64,000 nt of DNA from Rikenella sp031551865 (GTDB lineage: Bacteria; Bacteroidota; Bacteroidia; Bacteroidales; Rikenellaceae): positions 14,470-78,469 of the forward strand of contig JAVBMY010000010.1 of the NCBI GenBank assembly GCA_031551865.1. The letters run 5' to 3'. The translations under genes were made by a program, and so were the position numbers. Below, one piece after another: positions 42,888 through 50,792 of the stretch. Below the pieces are notes generated by a model. It was not told the origin of the DNA. It made no database searches and saw only the letters and a list, made by a program, of their open reading frames with translations. Numbering within the stretch: the stretch's first letter is position 1; every line of letters begins with the position of its first letter.

Positions 42888-43040
42888 TCAGGCTTTTTTA
42901 GTGGATTCGGGCTTGGTTGCACCCGGACCCTTTTTATCCTTAGGCTCAACAAAGTGAGCATATCGGCCACCCGCAGCTCGACGGGTGCGGGTGGGCGGTT
43001 CTTCTTCAGACACGGTGTTCGTTGTTCTCACTTGCGCCAT
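42888..43040 (-). CDS. possible small basic protein (50 residues)
   Basis: A minus-strand frame from ATG 43040 encodes MAQVRTTNTVSEEEPPTRTR and ends in a lysine-rich tail. The sequence is hydrophilic and likely disordered. The frame is longer because of read-through of the hydF antisense strand; only the part after 43040 lies outside hydF. Bases before the ATG are AT-rich. Nothing in it is recognised. It converges on the NtrC-like gene (9 bp apart) and diverges from hydF (12 bp apart). It may be a real small gene or chance. Confidence 0.35.
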   Translation of the reverse strand: MAQVRTTNTVSEEEPPTRTRRAAGGRYAHFVEPKDKKGPGATKPESTKKA

Positions 43041-43052
43041 TAAAATTAATCC

Positions 43053-44243
43053 TTGAAACACCACCCCCACATAGGCATTTACGGCCGCACCAACGCTGGG
43101 AAAAGCACCCTGCTCAACCGGCTGACCGGACAGGACGCGGCCATCGTCGCGCCCGAGCCGGGCACAACGACCGACCCCGTACGCCGTTCGTTCGAAATCG
43201 AGGGATTCGGCCCCGTGGTACTGGTCGATACGGCCGGCATCGACGACACCTCCTCGGAACTCGGCCGGCAACGCGTGGCGCGTACCCTCGCCACACTCGA
43301 CGAAGTGGACGCAGCCGTGGTGCTACTCAGCGGCGAGGAACCCGACGCCGGGGAACAGACCCTGCTGCAAGCCGCCGGCGCGGCGGCCGTGCCCTGCCTG
43401 TTGCTCCGCCGCAGCGAAATCCGCGGCACAGATCCGGTTGCCTCCCCCGGCAGCAAAGAATCGGCGAACCATGCCCGCAATGCCGGGGACAAAGCGTTTG
43501 ACCCTGCGCCGATCCTGAGGCGGATCGCCGGGATCATTCCCGCCGACGCCCTCGAAGCGCCCCCGTTCTTCGGCGGCCGCGTGACACGGGGCGACACCGT
43601 GGTGCTGGTCTGCCCGGTCGACAGCGGCGCTCCTGCGGGACGCCTGATCCTGCCGCAAGTGCAGGCCCTGCGCGCCGCACTCGACACCGGGGCCGTGGCG
43701 TTGGCCGTGAAACCCTCCGAATTACGCCACGCGCTCTCGAATGGCGGTGCCCGTCCGAAACTGGTGGTCACCGACAGCCAGGTTTTCCCCGAAGTGCAGG
43801 CCATTTTGCAATCGGTGTACCCCCCCCAGCCGGACGGTTCCGCACCCGAACTGACCTCGTTCAGCATCCTGCTGGCCGAGATGAAAGGCGACCCCGGCCT
43901 GTTCAGCGCAGGACTCGCCGCCACCGACCGCCTGCACCCGGGCGACCGCGTACTGATCGTCGAAAGCTGCTCGCACCAGGTGAGTTGCGACGACATCGGC
44001 CGCGTGAAGATCCCCGCCTGGCTCACCGAATACGCCGGAATGCCGCTCGGCTTCGTGTTCGTCAGCGGCCGCGACCCGCTGCCGGACGACCTGTCGCAGT
44101 TTGCGCTGGCCGTGCATTGCGGAAGCTGCATGACCACCCGGCGCGTCGTCCAGGCCCGCCTGCGCCTGCTCAGCGCCGCCGGGGTTCCCGTCACGAACTA
44201 CGGAATGCTCATCAAGAAAATCCGTTCCTCGGGCAACCCGTAA
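43053..44243 (+). CDS. hydF: [FeFe]-hydrogenase maturation GTPase HydF (TTG start)
   Basis: HydF is the scaffold on which the H-cluster subcluster is built before transfer to the hydrogenase. The frame has a stop just two codons upstream, so translation must begin at TTG 43053 or further inside. The P-loop GRTNAGKS is at about residues 11-18, followed by PEPGTTTDPV and VLVDTAGIDD. The C-terminal cluster motif CxH-x46-HCxxC is exact (ESCSHQV through AVHCGSC). At 396 residues it has normal length, with a small polar insertion around residue 130 (RGTDPVASPGSKESANHARN). hydG is 40 kb away and hydE is not in the window. Confidence 0.93.
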   Translation: MKHHPHIGIYGRTNAGKSTLLNRLTGQDAAIVAPEPGTTTDPVRRSFEIEGFGPVVLVDTAGIDDTSSELGRQRVARTLATLDEVDAAVVLLSGEEPDAGEQTLLQAAGAAAVPCLLLRRSEIRGTDPVASPGSKESANHARNAGDKAFDPAPILRRIAGIIPADALEAPPFFGGRVTRGDTVVLVCPVDSGAPAGRLILPQVQALRAALDTGAVALAVKPSELRHALSNGGARPKLVVTDSQVFPEVQAILQSVYPPQPDGSAPELTSFSILLAEMKGDPGLFSAGLAATDRLHPGDRVLIVESCSHQVSCDDIGRVKIPAWLTEYAGMPLGFVFVSGRDPLPDDLSQFALAVHCGSCMTTRRVVQARLRLLSAAGVPVTNYGMLIKKIRSSGNP

Positions 44244-44320
44244 CCCGGCCTGTCCGCACACACTTCCCCGGCACATTTCGGGCATCCTTTTTGCTACGAA
44301 ACACATAAATCTCTGGAACT

Positions 44321-45838
44321 ATGGAAGAAGCCCTGATCGACTGGTCTCGGGCGCAATTCGCGCTGACCGCCATGTACCACTGGCTCTTTGTCCCGCTCAC
44401 GCTGGGGCTGAGTTTCATCATCGCCTTCATGGAGACGCGCTACGTGCGCACCGGCGACGAGCAGTGGAAACGCACCACCAAATTCTGGATGCGCCTGTTC
44501 GGTGTGAACTTCGCCGTAGGCGTGGCCACCGGGCTGATCCTTGAGTTCGAATTCGGCACCAACTGGAGCAACTATTCCTACTTCGTGGGCGACATCTTCG
44601 GGGCCCCGCTCGCCATCGAAGGCATCATGGCCTTCTTCCTCGAATCCACCTTCATCGCCGTCATGTTCTTCGGCTGGAACCGCGTATCGAAGCGTTTCCA
44701 CCTGACCGCCACGTGGCTTACGGCCATCGGCGCCTCGCTGTCGGCGCTGTGGATCCTCGTGGCCAACGCCTGGATGCAGTGGCCCGTGGGTACCGAATTC
44801 AACCCCGCCACCGCCCGCAACGAAATGACCGATTTCTGGGCCGTGTTATTCTCGCCCGTGGCCATGAACAAATTCGCCCACACCGTTACCTCGGGCTTCG
44901 TACTGGCCGGCGTATTCGTCACCGGAGTCAGTGCCTGGTTTCTGCTCCGGAAGCGCGAGCGCGAAATGGCCCTGCGCAGCATGAAGATCGCCGCGCTGTT
45001 CGGCCTCGCGGGTTGCGTGCTCGTGATCTGGACCGGCGACGGTTCGGCGCGCCAGGTAGCCGACAAACAACCCGCCAAGCTCGCCGCCATGGAAGGACTG
45101 GAGAAAGGCTCCGAGGGCGCGGCTTTGACCATCGCCGGGCCGCTGAAAGTGCCCAAGCTGCTCTCGATCATGAGTTTCCACGACGCCTCGGCCTTTGTGG
45201 CCGGAAGCGAAGACCTGATCCACGGCAATACCGCGCAAGGCATCCTGTCCGCTTCGGAAAAAATGGAACGGGGACGGCACGCCATCGCCATGTTCTCGCT
45301 CTACCGCTCTACCGATTCGCCCGCAGTCAGGGACTCCGTGGCCGGGCTGTTCGACCGTTCCTCTGCAGCGGGCCAGGAATTTCATAAGGAATACGGACAA
45401 CACTTCGGTTACGGCTACCTCGCCGCGCCCGAAGAGATCATCCCCCCGATGCAACCGCTGATTTTCTGGTCGTTCCGCCTGATGGTGGGGCTCGGGCTGT
45501 GGTTCATGCTGATGTTTGTGCTCGTACTGTGGGCCGGACGCCAGTGCAAAGCCGTCGGTGGCCTGCTACCGCTGGAGCGTTGGCGCTGGTTGCTCTACGC
45601 CTCGCTGTGGTCGATCCCGCTGGCCTACATCGCCTCGCAGGCGGGATGGATCGTGGCCGAAGTGGGCCGCCAGCCCTGGACCATACAAGGCCTGTTGCCC
45701 GTGGGCGTTTCAGTGTCGAGCGCCCCGAGTGCCTCGGTACAGACCACCTTCTGGCTCTTCGCCGTGCTGTTCACCGTGTTGCTGGCCGCCGAGGTGAGCA
45801 TCATGGTGAAGCAAATCAGGAAAGGAGGCGGGGAATAG
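44321..45838 (+). CDS. cydA: cytochrome bd ubiquinol oxidase subunit I
   Basis: CydA carries hemes b558, b595 and d and reduces oxygen to water with quinol electrons; in anaerobic Bacteroidales it allows growth in nanomolar oxygen. The 505-residue protein starts with DWSRAQFALTAMYHWLFVPL, where the histidine after MY is the heme b595/d-side ligand. GVATGLILEFEFGTNWSNYS follows and AIEGIMAFFLESTFIAVMFF is present. The C-terminal half has WSFRLMVGLGLWFMLMFVLV and GWIVAEVGRQPWTIQG, the GRQPW family hallmark. The quinol loop is short. Unlike most cydAB operons a 204 bp palindromic block separates it from cydB. Confidence 0.96.
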   Translation: MEEALIDWSRAQFALTAMYHWLFVPLTLGLSFIIAFMETRYVRTGDEQWKRTTKFWMRLFGVNFAVGVATGLILEFEFGTNWSNYSYFVGDIFGAPLAIEGIMAFFLESTFIAVMFFGWNRVSKRFHLTATWLTAIGASLSALWILVANAWMQWPVGTEFNPATARNEMTDFWAVLFSPVAMNKFAHTVTSGFVLAGVFVTGVSAWFLLRKREREMALRSMKIAALFGLAGCVLVIWTGDGSARQVADKQPAKLAAMEGLEKGSEGAALTIAGPLKVPKLLSIMSFHDASAFVAGSEDLIHGNTAQGILSASEKMERGRHAIAMFSLYRSTDSPAVRDSVAGLFDRSSAAGQEFHKEYGQHFGYGYLAAPEEIIPPMQPLIFWSFRLMVGLGLWFMLMFVLVLWAGRQCKAVGGLLPLERWRWLLYASLWSIPLAYIASQAGWIVAEVGRQPWTIQGLLPVGVSVSSAPSASVQTTFWLFAVLFTVLLAAEVSIMVKQIRKGGGE

Positions 45839-45849
45839 GCGGTCGCGCC

Positions 45850-46030
45850 CCCTGACGACGCCGCGCGTCCGAGAATTCGCGCCCACCCCACACCCCCCCT
45901 TGGGGGTGGGCGCGCTCCCTCGCCGAAATCGCTTACGCGATTACGGCTCAGTCGATTTACTCTGCAACCTTCACGGAGAAATGCGGCCCTACGGGCCGCC
46001 AAGCCGCGCGCTAAGCGCGCGGCTGCCAAA
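45850..46030. repeat. full composite palindrome element inside the cydA-cydB operon
   Basis: This is the best preserved composite: GACGCCGCGCGTCCGAGAA, then palindrome CGCGCCCACCCC ... GGGGTGGGCGCG (45878-45914). Next come ATCGC-TTAC-GCGAT, CTCAGTCGATTTAC (45947-45960), CACGGAGAAA, and hairpins GCGGCC-CTAC-GGGCCGC and GCCGCGCGC-TAA-GCGCGCGGC. It fills the whole spacer between the two oxidase genes. Confidence 0.75.
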
Positions 46031-46042
46031 AACACAACCACT

Positions 46043-47197
46043 ATGGAAACACTCGCCCTACTGCAACACTACTGGTGGCTGATCATTTCGCTGTTGGCCG
46101 GCCTGCTTGTCTTCCTGCTCTTCGTGCAGGGCGGACAGGGCCTGTTATACCGCATCGGCCACAGCGACGAAGAGCGTACCCTGCTCGTCAACGCGCTCGG
46201 CCACAAATGGGAGTTCACCTTCACCACCCTGGTGACCTTCGGCGGCGCCATGTTCGCCGCCTTCCCCCTGTTCTACAGCACCAGTTTCGGCGGCGCCTAC
46301 TACCTCTGGTTCGCCATCCTTTTCATATTCGTGATCCAGACCGTCGGCTACGAATTCCGCAGCAAGGCCGGTAACCTGCTGGGCAAGCGCACCTACGAAG
46401 CCTTCCTGATGGTCAACGGCATCGCCGCCCCATTGCTGTTAGGCGTCGCCGTGGGCGGCTTCTTCACCGCCAATGATTTCGTGGTCGACCGGAGCGCCGT
46501 GGCCTCCGGGGGCGCCATCTCGCAGTGGACCTCGGCGTGGCATGGGCTCGAAGCCCTATGGAACCCGTTATGCCTCGTGCTGGGACTCGCGGTTTGCGGA
46601 CTGGCCCAATTGCTCGGCGCCCTCTACTTCCTCAATCACATAGACAATGCCGAAATACGTATCCGTTCGCGCCGGCTGGTACGCTGGACGGTTCCTTTTT
46701 TCCTGCTTCTTTTCCTCGCCTTCCTTAGCCTGCTGTTAACATCCGCCGGCGTGGATACCGCCACGATGCAACCCGCACCCTACAAATACCTGCACAACCT
46801 AATTGAACAGCCCTGGTTGGCCGCCCTGCTTCTGATCGGTGTGGGCGGCGTGCTGTGGGGCCTGTGGGCCGCCTGTTTTTCGGGCGAACCCGGTAGCGGC
46901 AAGCGGTGCACCGGACAAGAAGCCATCTGGCCCGCAGGCATCGGCACGGTGCTTACCGTCGTGTCGCTGATGCTGGTCGCCGGATGGAACTCGACCGCCT
47001 ACTACGCCTCGTCCGCCGATCCGGCGATGTCGCTCACCATCGAGGGCAGCAGCTCGTCGGAATTCACGCTCACGGCCATGAGCTGGGTATCGCTGCTGAT
47101 CCCCTTCGTGGCAGGATATATCTGGTACACCTGGCGCGCCATGAACCGCCGCCCGATGAAGGCTGACGAAGTAAATCAAGACCACGACGCATACTAA
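46043..47197 (+). CDS. cydB: cytochrome bd ubiquinol oxidase subunit II
   Basis: CydB pairs with CydA in the oxidase. The 384-residue membrane protein has about eight to nine helices (LLQHYWWLIISLLAGLLVFL, VTFGGAMFAAFPLFYSTSFG, YYLWFAILFIFVIQTVGYEF and further on). The family feature RSKAGNLLGKRTYEAFLMVN is present in the second loop. The C-terminal SLLIPFVAGYIWYTWRAMNR closes the bundle. The start at 46043 follows 12 bp after the last repeat hairpin, so its translation start lies right beside stable secondary structure. It is the last gene of the oxidase unit; a DksA-like gene follows after 75 bp. Confidence 0.95.
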   Translation: METLALLQHYWWLIISLLAGLLVFLLFVQGGQGLLYRIGHSDEERTLLVNALGHKWEFTFTTLVTFGGAMFAAFPLFYSTSFGGAYYLWFAILFIFVIQTVGYEFRSKAGNLLGKRTYEAFLMVNGIAAPLLLGVAVGGFFTANDFVVDRSAVASGGAISQWTSAWHGLEALWNPLCLVLGLAVCGLAQLLGALYFLNHIDNAEIRIRSRRLVRWTVPFFLLLFLAFLSLLLTSAGVDTATMQPAPYKYLHNLIEQPWLAALLLIGVGGVLWGLWAACFSGEPGSGKRCTGQEAIWPAGIGTVLTVVSLMLVAGWNSTAYYASSADPAMSLTIEGSSSSEFTLTAMSWVSLLIPFVAGYIWYTWRAMNRRPMKADEVNQDHDAY

Positions 47198-47272
47198 ACC
47201 GTACCCCGCCGCGTTTTATTTGCCTGTAGGGATTTTTTTTACTACTTTAGCGGAATATAACAGCAACTTGTT

Positions 47273-47656
47273 ATGGAAAACGAAAAGACCCGATACTCAG
47301 ACTCCGAACTTGAGGAGTTCAAAGCGATCATACTCGACAAGCTCGAAAAAGCGCGCGCAGACTACGACCTGCTCCGCGCCACGATCACCCATACCGAAAG
47401 CAACGGTACCGACGACACTTCGCCCACCTTCAAGATCCTTGAAGAAGGCGCCGCCACGCTCTCCAAAGAGGAGTCGGGCCGCCTGGCGCAGCGGCAGTAC
47501 AAGTTCATCCAGAATCTCGAAGCCGCCCTCGTGCGCATCGAAAACAAGACCTACGGCATCTGCCGCGAAACCGGCAAACTGATCCCCAAGGAGCGTCTGA
47601 GGGTCGTGCCCCACGCCACCCTCTGCATCGAAGCCAAAGAGAGCGGCGTGAAATAG
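47273..47656 (+). CDS. TraR/DksA-family protein with degenerate zinc finger
   Basis: The 127-residue protein has the coiled-coil of DksA-type RNA polymerase secondary-channel factors (ELEEFKAIILDKLEKARADY to GRLAQRQYKFIQNLEAALVR, with acidic residues at the tip). The C-terminal globular domain follows. That domain normally holds four zinc cysteines; here it reads YGICRETGKLIPKERL ... ATLCIEAK, so only the first cysteine of each CxxC pair remains. Zinc-independent DksA relatives of this kind are known in other bacteria. It probably tunes transcription of growth-related promoters together with ppGpp. A terminator lies 32 bp downstream. Confidence 0.85.
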   Translation: MENEKTRYSDSELEEFKAIILDKLEKARADYDLLRATITHTESNGTDDTSPTFKILEEGAATLSKEESGRLAQRQYKFIQNLEAALVRIENKTYGICRETGKLIPKERLRVVPHATLCIEAKESGVK

Positions 47657-47687
47657 GCCCCGCCGGTTTCTGTCCGATTTACAAACG

Positions 47688-47717
47688 AGAGAGGCTACCT
47701 TTCAAGGTAGCCTCTCT
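47688..47717 (+). terminator. hairpin terminator after the DksA-like gene
   Basis: AGAGAGGCTACCTT pairs perfectly with AAGGTAGCCTCTCT around the loop TC, followed by TG. It is bounded by unannotated spacer on the right. Confidence 0.75.
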
Positions 47718-47876
47718 TGCTGTATATGTATTACCCGCGCCCCCTTCGCAGAGAGATTTGCACCCGGCCCCAGCCCCAGGCAGGAAAAACCGCATTCCTT
47801 CGCTCTCGACGCACAAAGCGCATCGAAACTCAGTCGGTACGGAACCCTCCCGGAGCCGTACCAAGATCCGGAGAGA

Positions 47877-47915
47877 CAGGCGGCCCGACAACGCTTTACG
47901 TTGTCGGGCCGCCTG
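47877..47915 (-). terminator. hairpin after lysA
   Basis: CAGGCGGCCCGACAACG pairs perfectly with CGTTGTCGGGCCGCCTG. It lies 31 bp beyond the lysA stop on the minus strand. It is preceded on the plus strand by CTCAGTCGGTACGG (47829-47842) and CCGGAGAGA, so it is also part of the composite repeat family. Confidence 0.65.
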
Positions 47916-47946
47916 AAATAAGTTCGGAGAGACCCTTCCGGGAAAG

Positions 47947-49140
47947 TTATTCCCCGAAATACGCCGCCGCCGTGGGGCGCAGGTTGTAGTGCGAACTCAT
48001 GATACTGCCATAGGCACCCGCCGAGCGCATCGTCAGGATGTCGCCGCGCTGCGTGTGCGGGAACGGGATGTCACGGGCAAACACGTCCGACGACTCGCAG
48101 ATCGGCCCCGCGATATAATAGCGTTCGGCCTGCGGATCGTCGCCGCGCAGGGCCGCCGACAGGTTCTCCGTCTTGTGCGACGCCCCGTAGAGCGCCGGGC
48201 GGATCAGGTCGTTGAACCCCGCATCGACAATGGCGAACTGCGCCCCGCTGGCCGTCGTTTTGGTATACAGGATACGCGTCACCAGTTCGCCGCACTGCCC
48301 CACGATCGAGCGCCCCAGCTCGAAATGGATCATCGGCCCCTGCCCGCCGTTCAGCGTCTGCAGCGACCCGGGCAGCGTGAAATTATCCGAGAACACGGCG
48401 AAATAACTCTCGAAATCCGGGATCGGTTCCGCATCCGGATCGTCGTAATTGATGCCCAGGCCACCCCCGAAATTGATGTGTTCGACATGCACGCCGTGGT
48501 CGGTGAACCATCCGGCGATCTCCCCGGCACGAAGGGCCAGTTCCCTGAACGATTGCAGGTTGCGTATCTGCGAACCAATATGAAAATGAATCCCAACAAT
48601 CTGAATATTGGGCAACGCATTGATCTTCGCCAACGCTTCGCCGATCTCCTTGTACGAGATGCCGAACTTACTTTCGGCGCCCCCGGTCGAAATATATTTG
48701 TGCGTATCGGGCGTCACGTCGGGGTTGATGCGCAGCGCCACATCAACCGTCCGGCCTTTGGCAGCCGCGATCTCGTTGACCACTTCGAGCTCACCGAGCG
48801 ACTCGCAGTTGAACATCAGGATGCCCAGGTCGATGGCCGTGGCGATCTCGGCATCGCTCTTCCCCACCCCGGCAAACACCACCGACGAAGGGTCAAAGCC
48901 GCATTCCACGGCTTTCGACACCTCGAACCCGCTCACGCAGTCGGCTCCGAAGCCCGCGGCGCAGATGGCCCGCAGGACAGGTTCCTCAACGTTGGCCTTC
49001 ATGGCATAATGCAGGCGGTAGCCGCGCTTGCCGGCCGCCGAGCGGGCGGCGGCAAGTGTGGCGTCGAGCAGGGCCATATCGTAGTAATAAAACGGAGTAG
49101 GCGGTACGGTAGCGTTCGGCGTAAGGCGGAATCTTGACAT
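47947..49140 (-). CDS. lysA: diaminopimelate decarboxylase
   Basis: LysA decarboxylates meso-diaminopimelate to lysine with pyridoxal phosphate. The start at 49140 (MSRFRLTPNATVPPTPFYYY) follows mutY by 32 bp; an earlier ATG would add 12 non-conserved residues. The PLP lysine is in RLHYAMKANVEEPVL (about residue 47). GADCVSGFEVSKAVECGF, GIHFHIGSQIRNLQSF and the HVEHINFGGGLGINYDD glycine loop follow. Substrate-binding GPICESSDVFARD (CESxD) is intact. The 397-residue length is normal. It is probably co-transcribed with mutY; lysC is 2 kb away on the same strand. Confidence 0.95.
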   Translation of the reverse strand: MSRFRLTPNATVPPTPFYYYDMALLDATLAAARSAAGKRGYRLHYAMKANVEEPVLRAICAAGFGADCVSGFEVSKAVECGFDPSSVVFAGVGKSDAEIATAIDLGILMFNCESLGELEVVNEIAAAKGRTVDVALRINPDVTPDTHKYISTGGAESKFGISYKEIGEALAKINALPNIQIVGIHFHIGSQIRNLQSFRELALRAGEIAGWFTDHGVHVEHINFGGGLGINYDDPDAEPIPDFESYFAVFSDNFTLPGSLQTLNGGQGPMIHFELGRSIVGQCGELVTRILYTKTTASGAQFAIVDAGFNDLIRPALYGASHKTENLSAALRGDDPQAERYYIAGPICESSDVFARDIPFPHTQRGDILTMRSAGAYGSIMSSHYNLRPTAAAYFGE

Positions 49141-49172
49141 GGTATGTTGCGTTAAATCGTGTATAATACAGG

Positions 49173-50396
49173 TCACTGCTCGCGGTAGAGCGTGATCAGG
49201 CGCGAGACCGGGTAGCGGTCGAGCGCTTGCGGCGCAACCCGGAGGAAACCATCGGGCAGCGGCGGAAACCCTTCCGGGAAGCGCAGGCGGTGGAACCGCG
49301 CATGGATCGTGCGGTGCGACAACTGGTGGCGCGGCATGACGACCGTGCGTTCCAACACGAAACGGGGCGCAGCCGTTTCAGGCAGGAAGACATCTGGTTC
49401 CGGAATCCTCCCGGTGGCATGATCTCCGGCCACCGCCCGGGCAATCGCAGCGGCTGGAACGGGTCCGGGTTCCGCCCCGGGAGGCAGCGCCGGCTTCCCG
49501 GCCTTGGCGAACAAGTTCCGGAAGGCCTCCGTACGGAGCAACTCGTCGAACTCCACCTCGCGGTCGGTCTCGATGAGCGGGTATTCGTACAGACCGCGCC
49601 AGATGTCGTGCCCGGTGCGTTGCACCAACACGGTTTCCGCACCGCACCGCAGGTCGAGATAGTTGAAATAGCGGGCCTTCACTTCGGTGCGCCCTTTTTT
49701 GACCGGGAGCTGCTCCACCCGGCCCCGGGCCAAGGCCAGGCAACGGTCCGAAAGCGGGCATTCTGTGCAACGGGGCGAGCGCGGCACGCATTGCAGGGCC
49801 CCGAACTCCATCATCGCCTGATTGTGCAGGTCGGGCCGTTCGGTGTCGAGCAATTCCTGCGCCAAGGCCGCGAAATAGCGCTGCCCCTGGCCGCTGTCGA
49901 TCGGCAGGTCGATGTCGAACAGCCGGGACAGCACACGGTAGAGGTTACCGTCGACCACGGCATAGGGCTGGCGGTAAGCGATCGAGCAAATGGCCGCCGC
50001 CGTGTAGCTGCCGATTCCCGGCAGCGAAAGTACTTCGGCGTGCGTGGCGGGGAACGTGCCCCCGAAGCGTTCGACGATTTGCCGTGCCGCGGCGTGCAGG
50101 TTGCGCGCCCGGCTGTAGTAGCCGAGCCCTTGCCAGTGGCGGAGCACGTCGTCCTCCGGAGCTTCGGCCAGCGTGCGCACATCGGGAAAACGACCGACGA
50201 ACCGCAGGTAATAACCGAGTCCCTGCGCCACGCGGGTCTGCTGGAGGATCACCTCCGAAATCCATATCCGGTAGGGGTCGGTGGTTTCGCGCCAGGGCAG
50301 TTCGCGGCGGTGTGCGCGGTACCAGCCGATCAGAGGCGCCACGACTTGCGGGGCACCGGGATCGGGCACAGAAGATATGAATGAATCGGCCTGCAC
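49173..50396 (-). CDS. mutY: A/G-specific adenine glycosylase
   Basis: MutY removes adenine mispaired with 8-oxoguanine. The 407-residue protein has the helix-hairpin-helix LSLPGIGSYTAAAICSIAYR (about 120-140), the catalytic aspartate in PYAVVDGNLYRVLSRLF and the glutamate in WISEVILQQTRVAQG. The 4Fe-4S loop CVPRSPRCTECPLSDRC has the exact C-x6-C-x2-C-x5-C spacing. The C-terminal NUDIX-like domain recognises 8-oxoG (FHRLRFPEGFPPLPDGFLRV near the end). About 40 residues of Ala/Pro/Gly-rich sequence (near 295-340, KPALPPGAEPGPVPAAAIAR) look like an extra loop. Element copy 3 ends 10 bp upstream of the start codon. Confidence 0.93.
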   Translation of the reverse strand: MQADSFISSVPDPGAPQVVAPLIGWYRAHRRELPWRETTDPYRIWISEVILQQTRVAQGLGYYLRFVGRFPDVRTLAEAPEDDVLRHWQGLGYYSRARNLHAAARQIVERFGGTFPATHAEVLSLPGIGSYTAAAICSIAYRQPYAVVDGNLYRVLSRLFDIDLPIDSGQGQRYFAALAQELLDTERPDLHNQAMMEFGALQCVPRSPRCTECPLSDRCLALARGRVEQLPVKKGRTEVKARYFNYLDLRCGAETVLVQRTGHDIWRGLYEYPLIETDREVEFDELLRTEAFRNLFAKAGKPALPPGAEPGPVPAAAIARAVAGDHATGRIPEPDVFLPETAAPRFVLERTVVMPRHQLSHRTIHARFHRLRFPEGFPPLPDGFLRVAPQALDRYPVSRLITLYREQ

Positions 50397-50406
50397 TATC
50401 TTGTAT

Positions 50407-50596
50407 ATGCTTATCCGCTATAATACCCCTTGTTGTCCGCTGTCGGCGGCGGGCAGAAACGAGCTTCAGGCAAGTGTTACAGCCCGCCGCGCGGAGCGGC
50501 GGCGGACTGCCGGAATCGCTTGCACGACCCGGGTAAATACAAAGAATACCCCTGAAAACAAAGAAAAAAGCAGGGTTCCGTACTGCGGGCAAGCAT
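50407..50596 (-). repeat. MITE-like / structured-RNA element, copy 3 (inverted)
   Basis: The 190 bp copy is the reverse complement of copies 1 and 2. On the minus strand it reads ATGCTTGCCCGC at one end, then ATTTACCCGGGTCG, the mini-hairpin TCGT-GCAA-GCGA with a GNRA loop, CAGTCCGCCG ... CGGCGGGCTGTAA, and GCGGATAAGCAT at the other end. It is in sense orientation to mutY, whose ATG lies 10 bp away. Confidence 0.75.
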
Positions 50597-50622
50597 TTCT
50601 TATTATCGTCCTGCATCTTGCA

Positions 50623-50671
50623 ATCGCCCGCTCCTCCGGCTACTCCGGCCTGTCGGGGGGGGGCGGGCGAT
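50623..50671. repeat. ATCGCCCGC palindrome
   Basis: ATCGCCCGC faces GCGGGCGAT around a GC-rich centre containing a run of nine G. The same outer arms flank the large palindrome at 63.78 kb. It lies between element copy 3 and the DUF2721 promoter; the rest of the 396 bp spacer shows no gene. Confidence 0.55.
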
Positions 50672-50720
50672 CCTTCCGTACTTTCTGCAACGCCCAAGGC
50701 GCCCAATAAATCGCCAGACC

Positions 50721-50752
50721 ATTGCGTCATCCGCACTCAGGCACTATTTTTG
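50721..50752 (+). promoter_or_regulatory. promoter of the DUF2721 gene
   Basis: ATTG (50721-50724) and TATTTTTG (50745-50752) are separated by 20 bases, in agreement with TTTG / TAnnTTTG. Transcription would begin about 33 bases before the start codon at 50793. Confidence 0.65.
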
Positions 50753-50792
50753 CACCTTAGCCTCTCCGGAAAAACTTACTCACGACAAAATC

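Noticed and set aside
43420..43500. Repeat-derived insertion in hydF (polar segment around residue 130)
   Set aside because: The segment is longer than in some homologues, but its DNA does not clearly match the local repeats.
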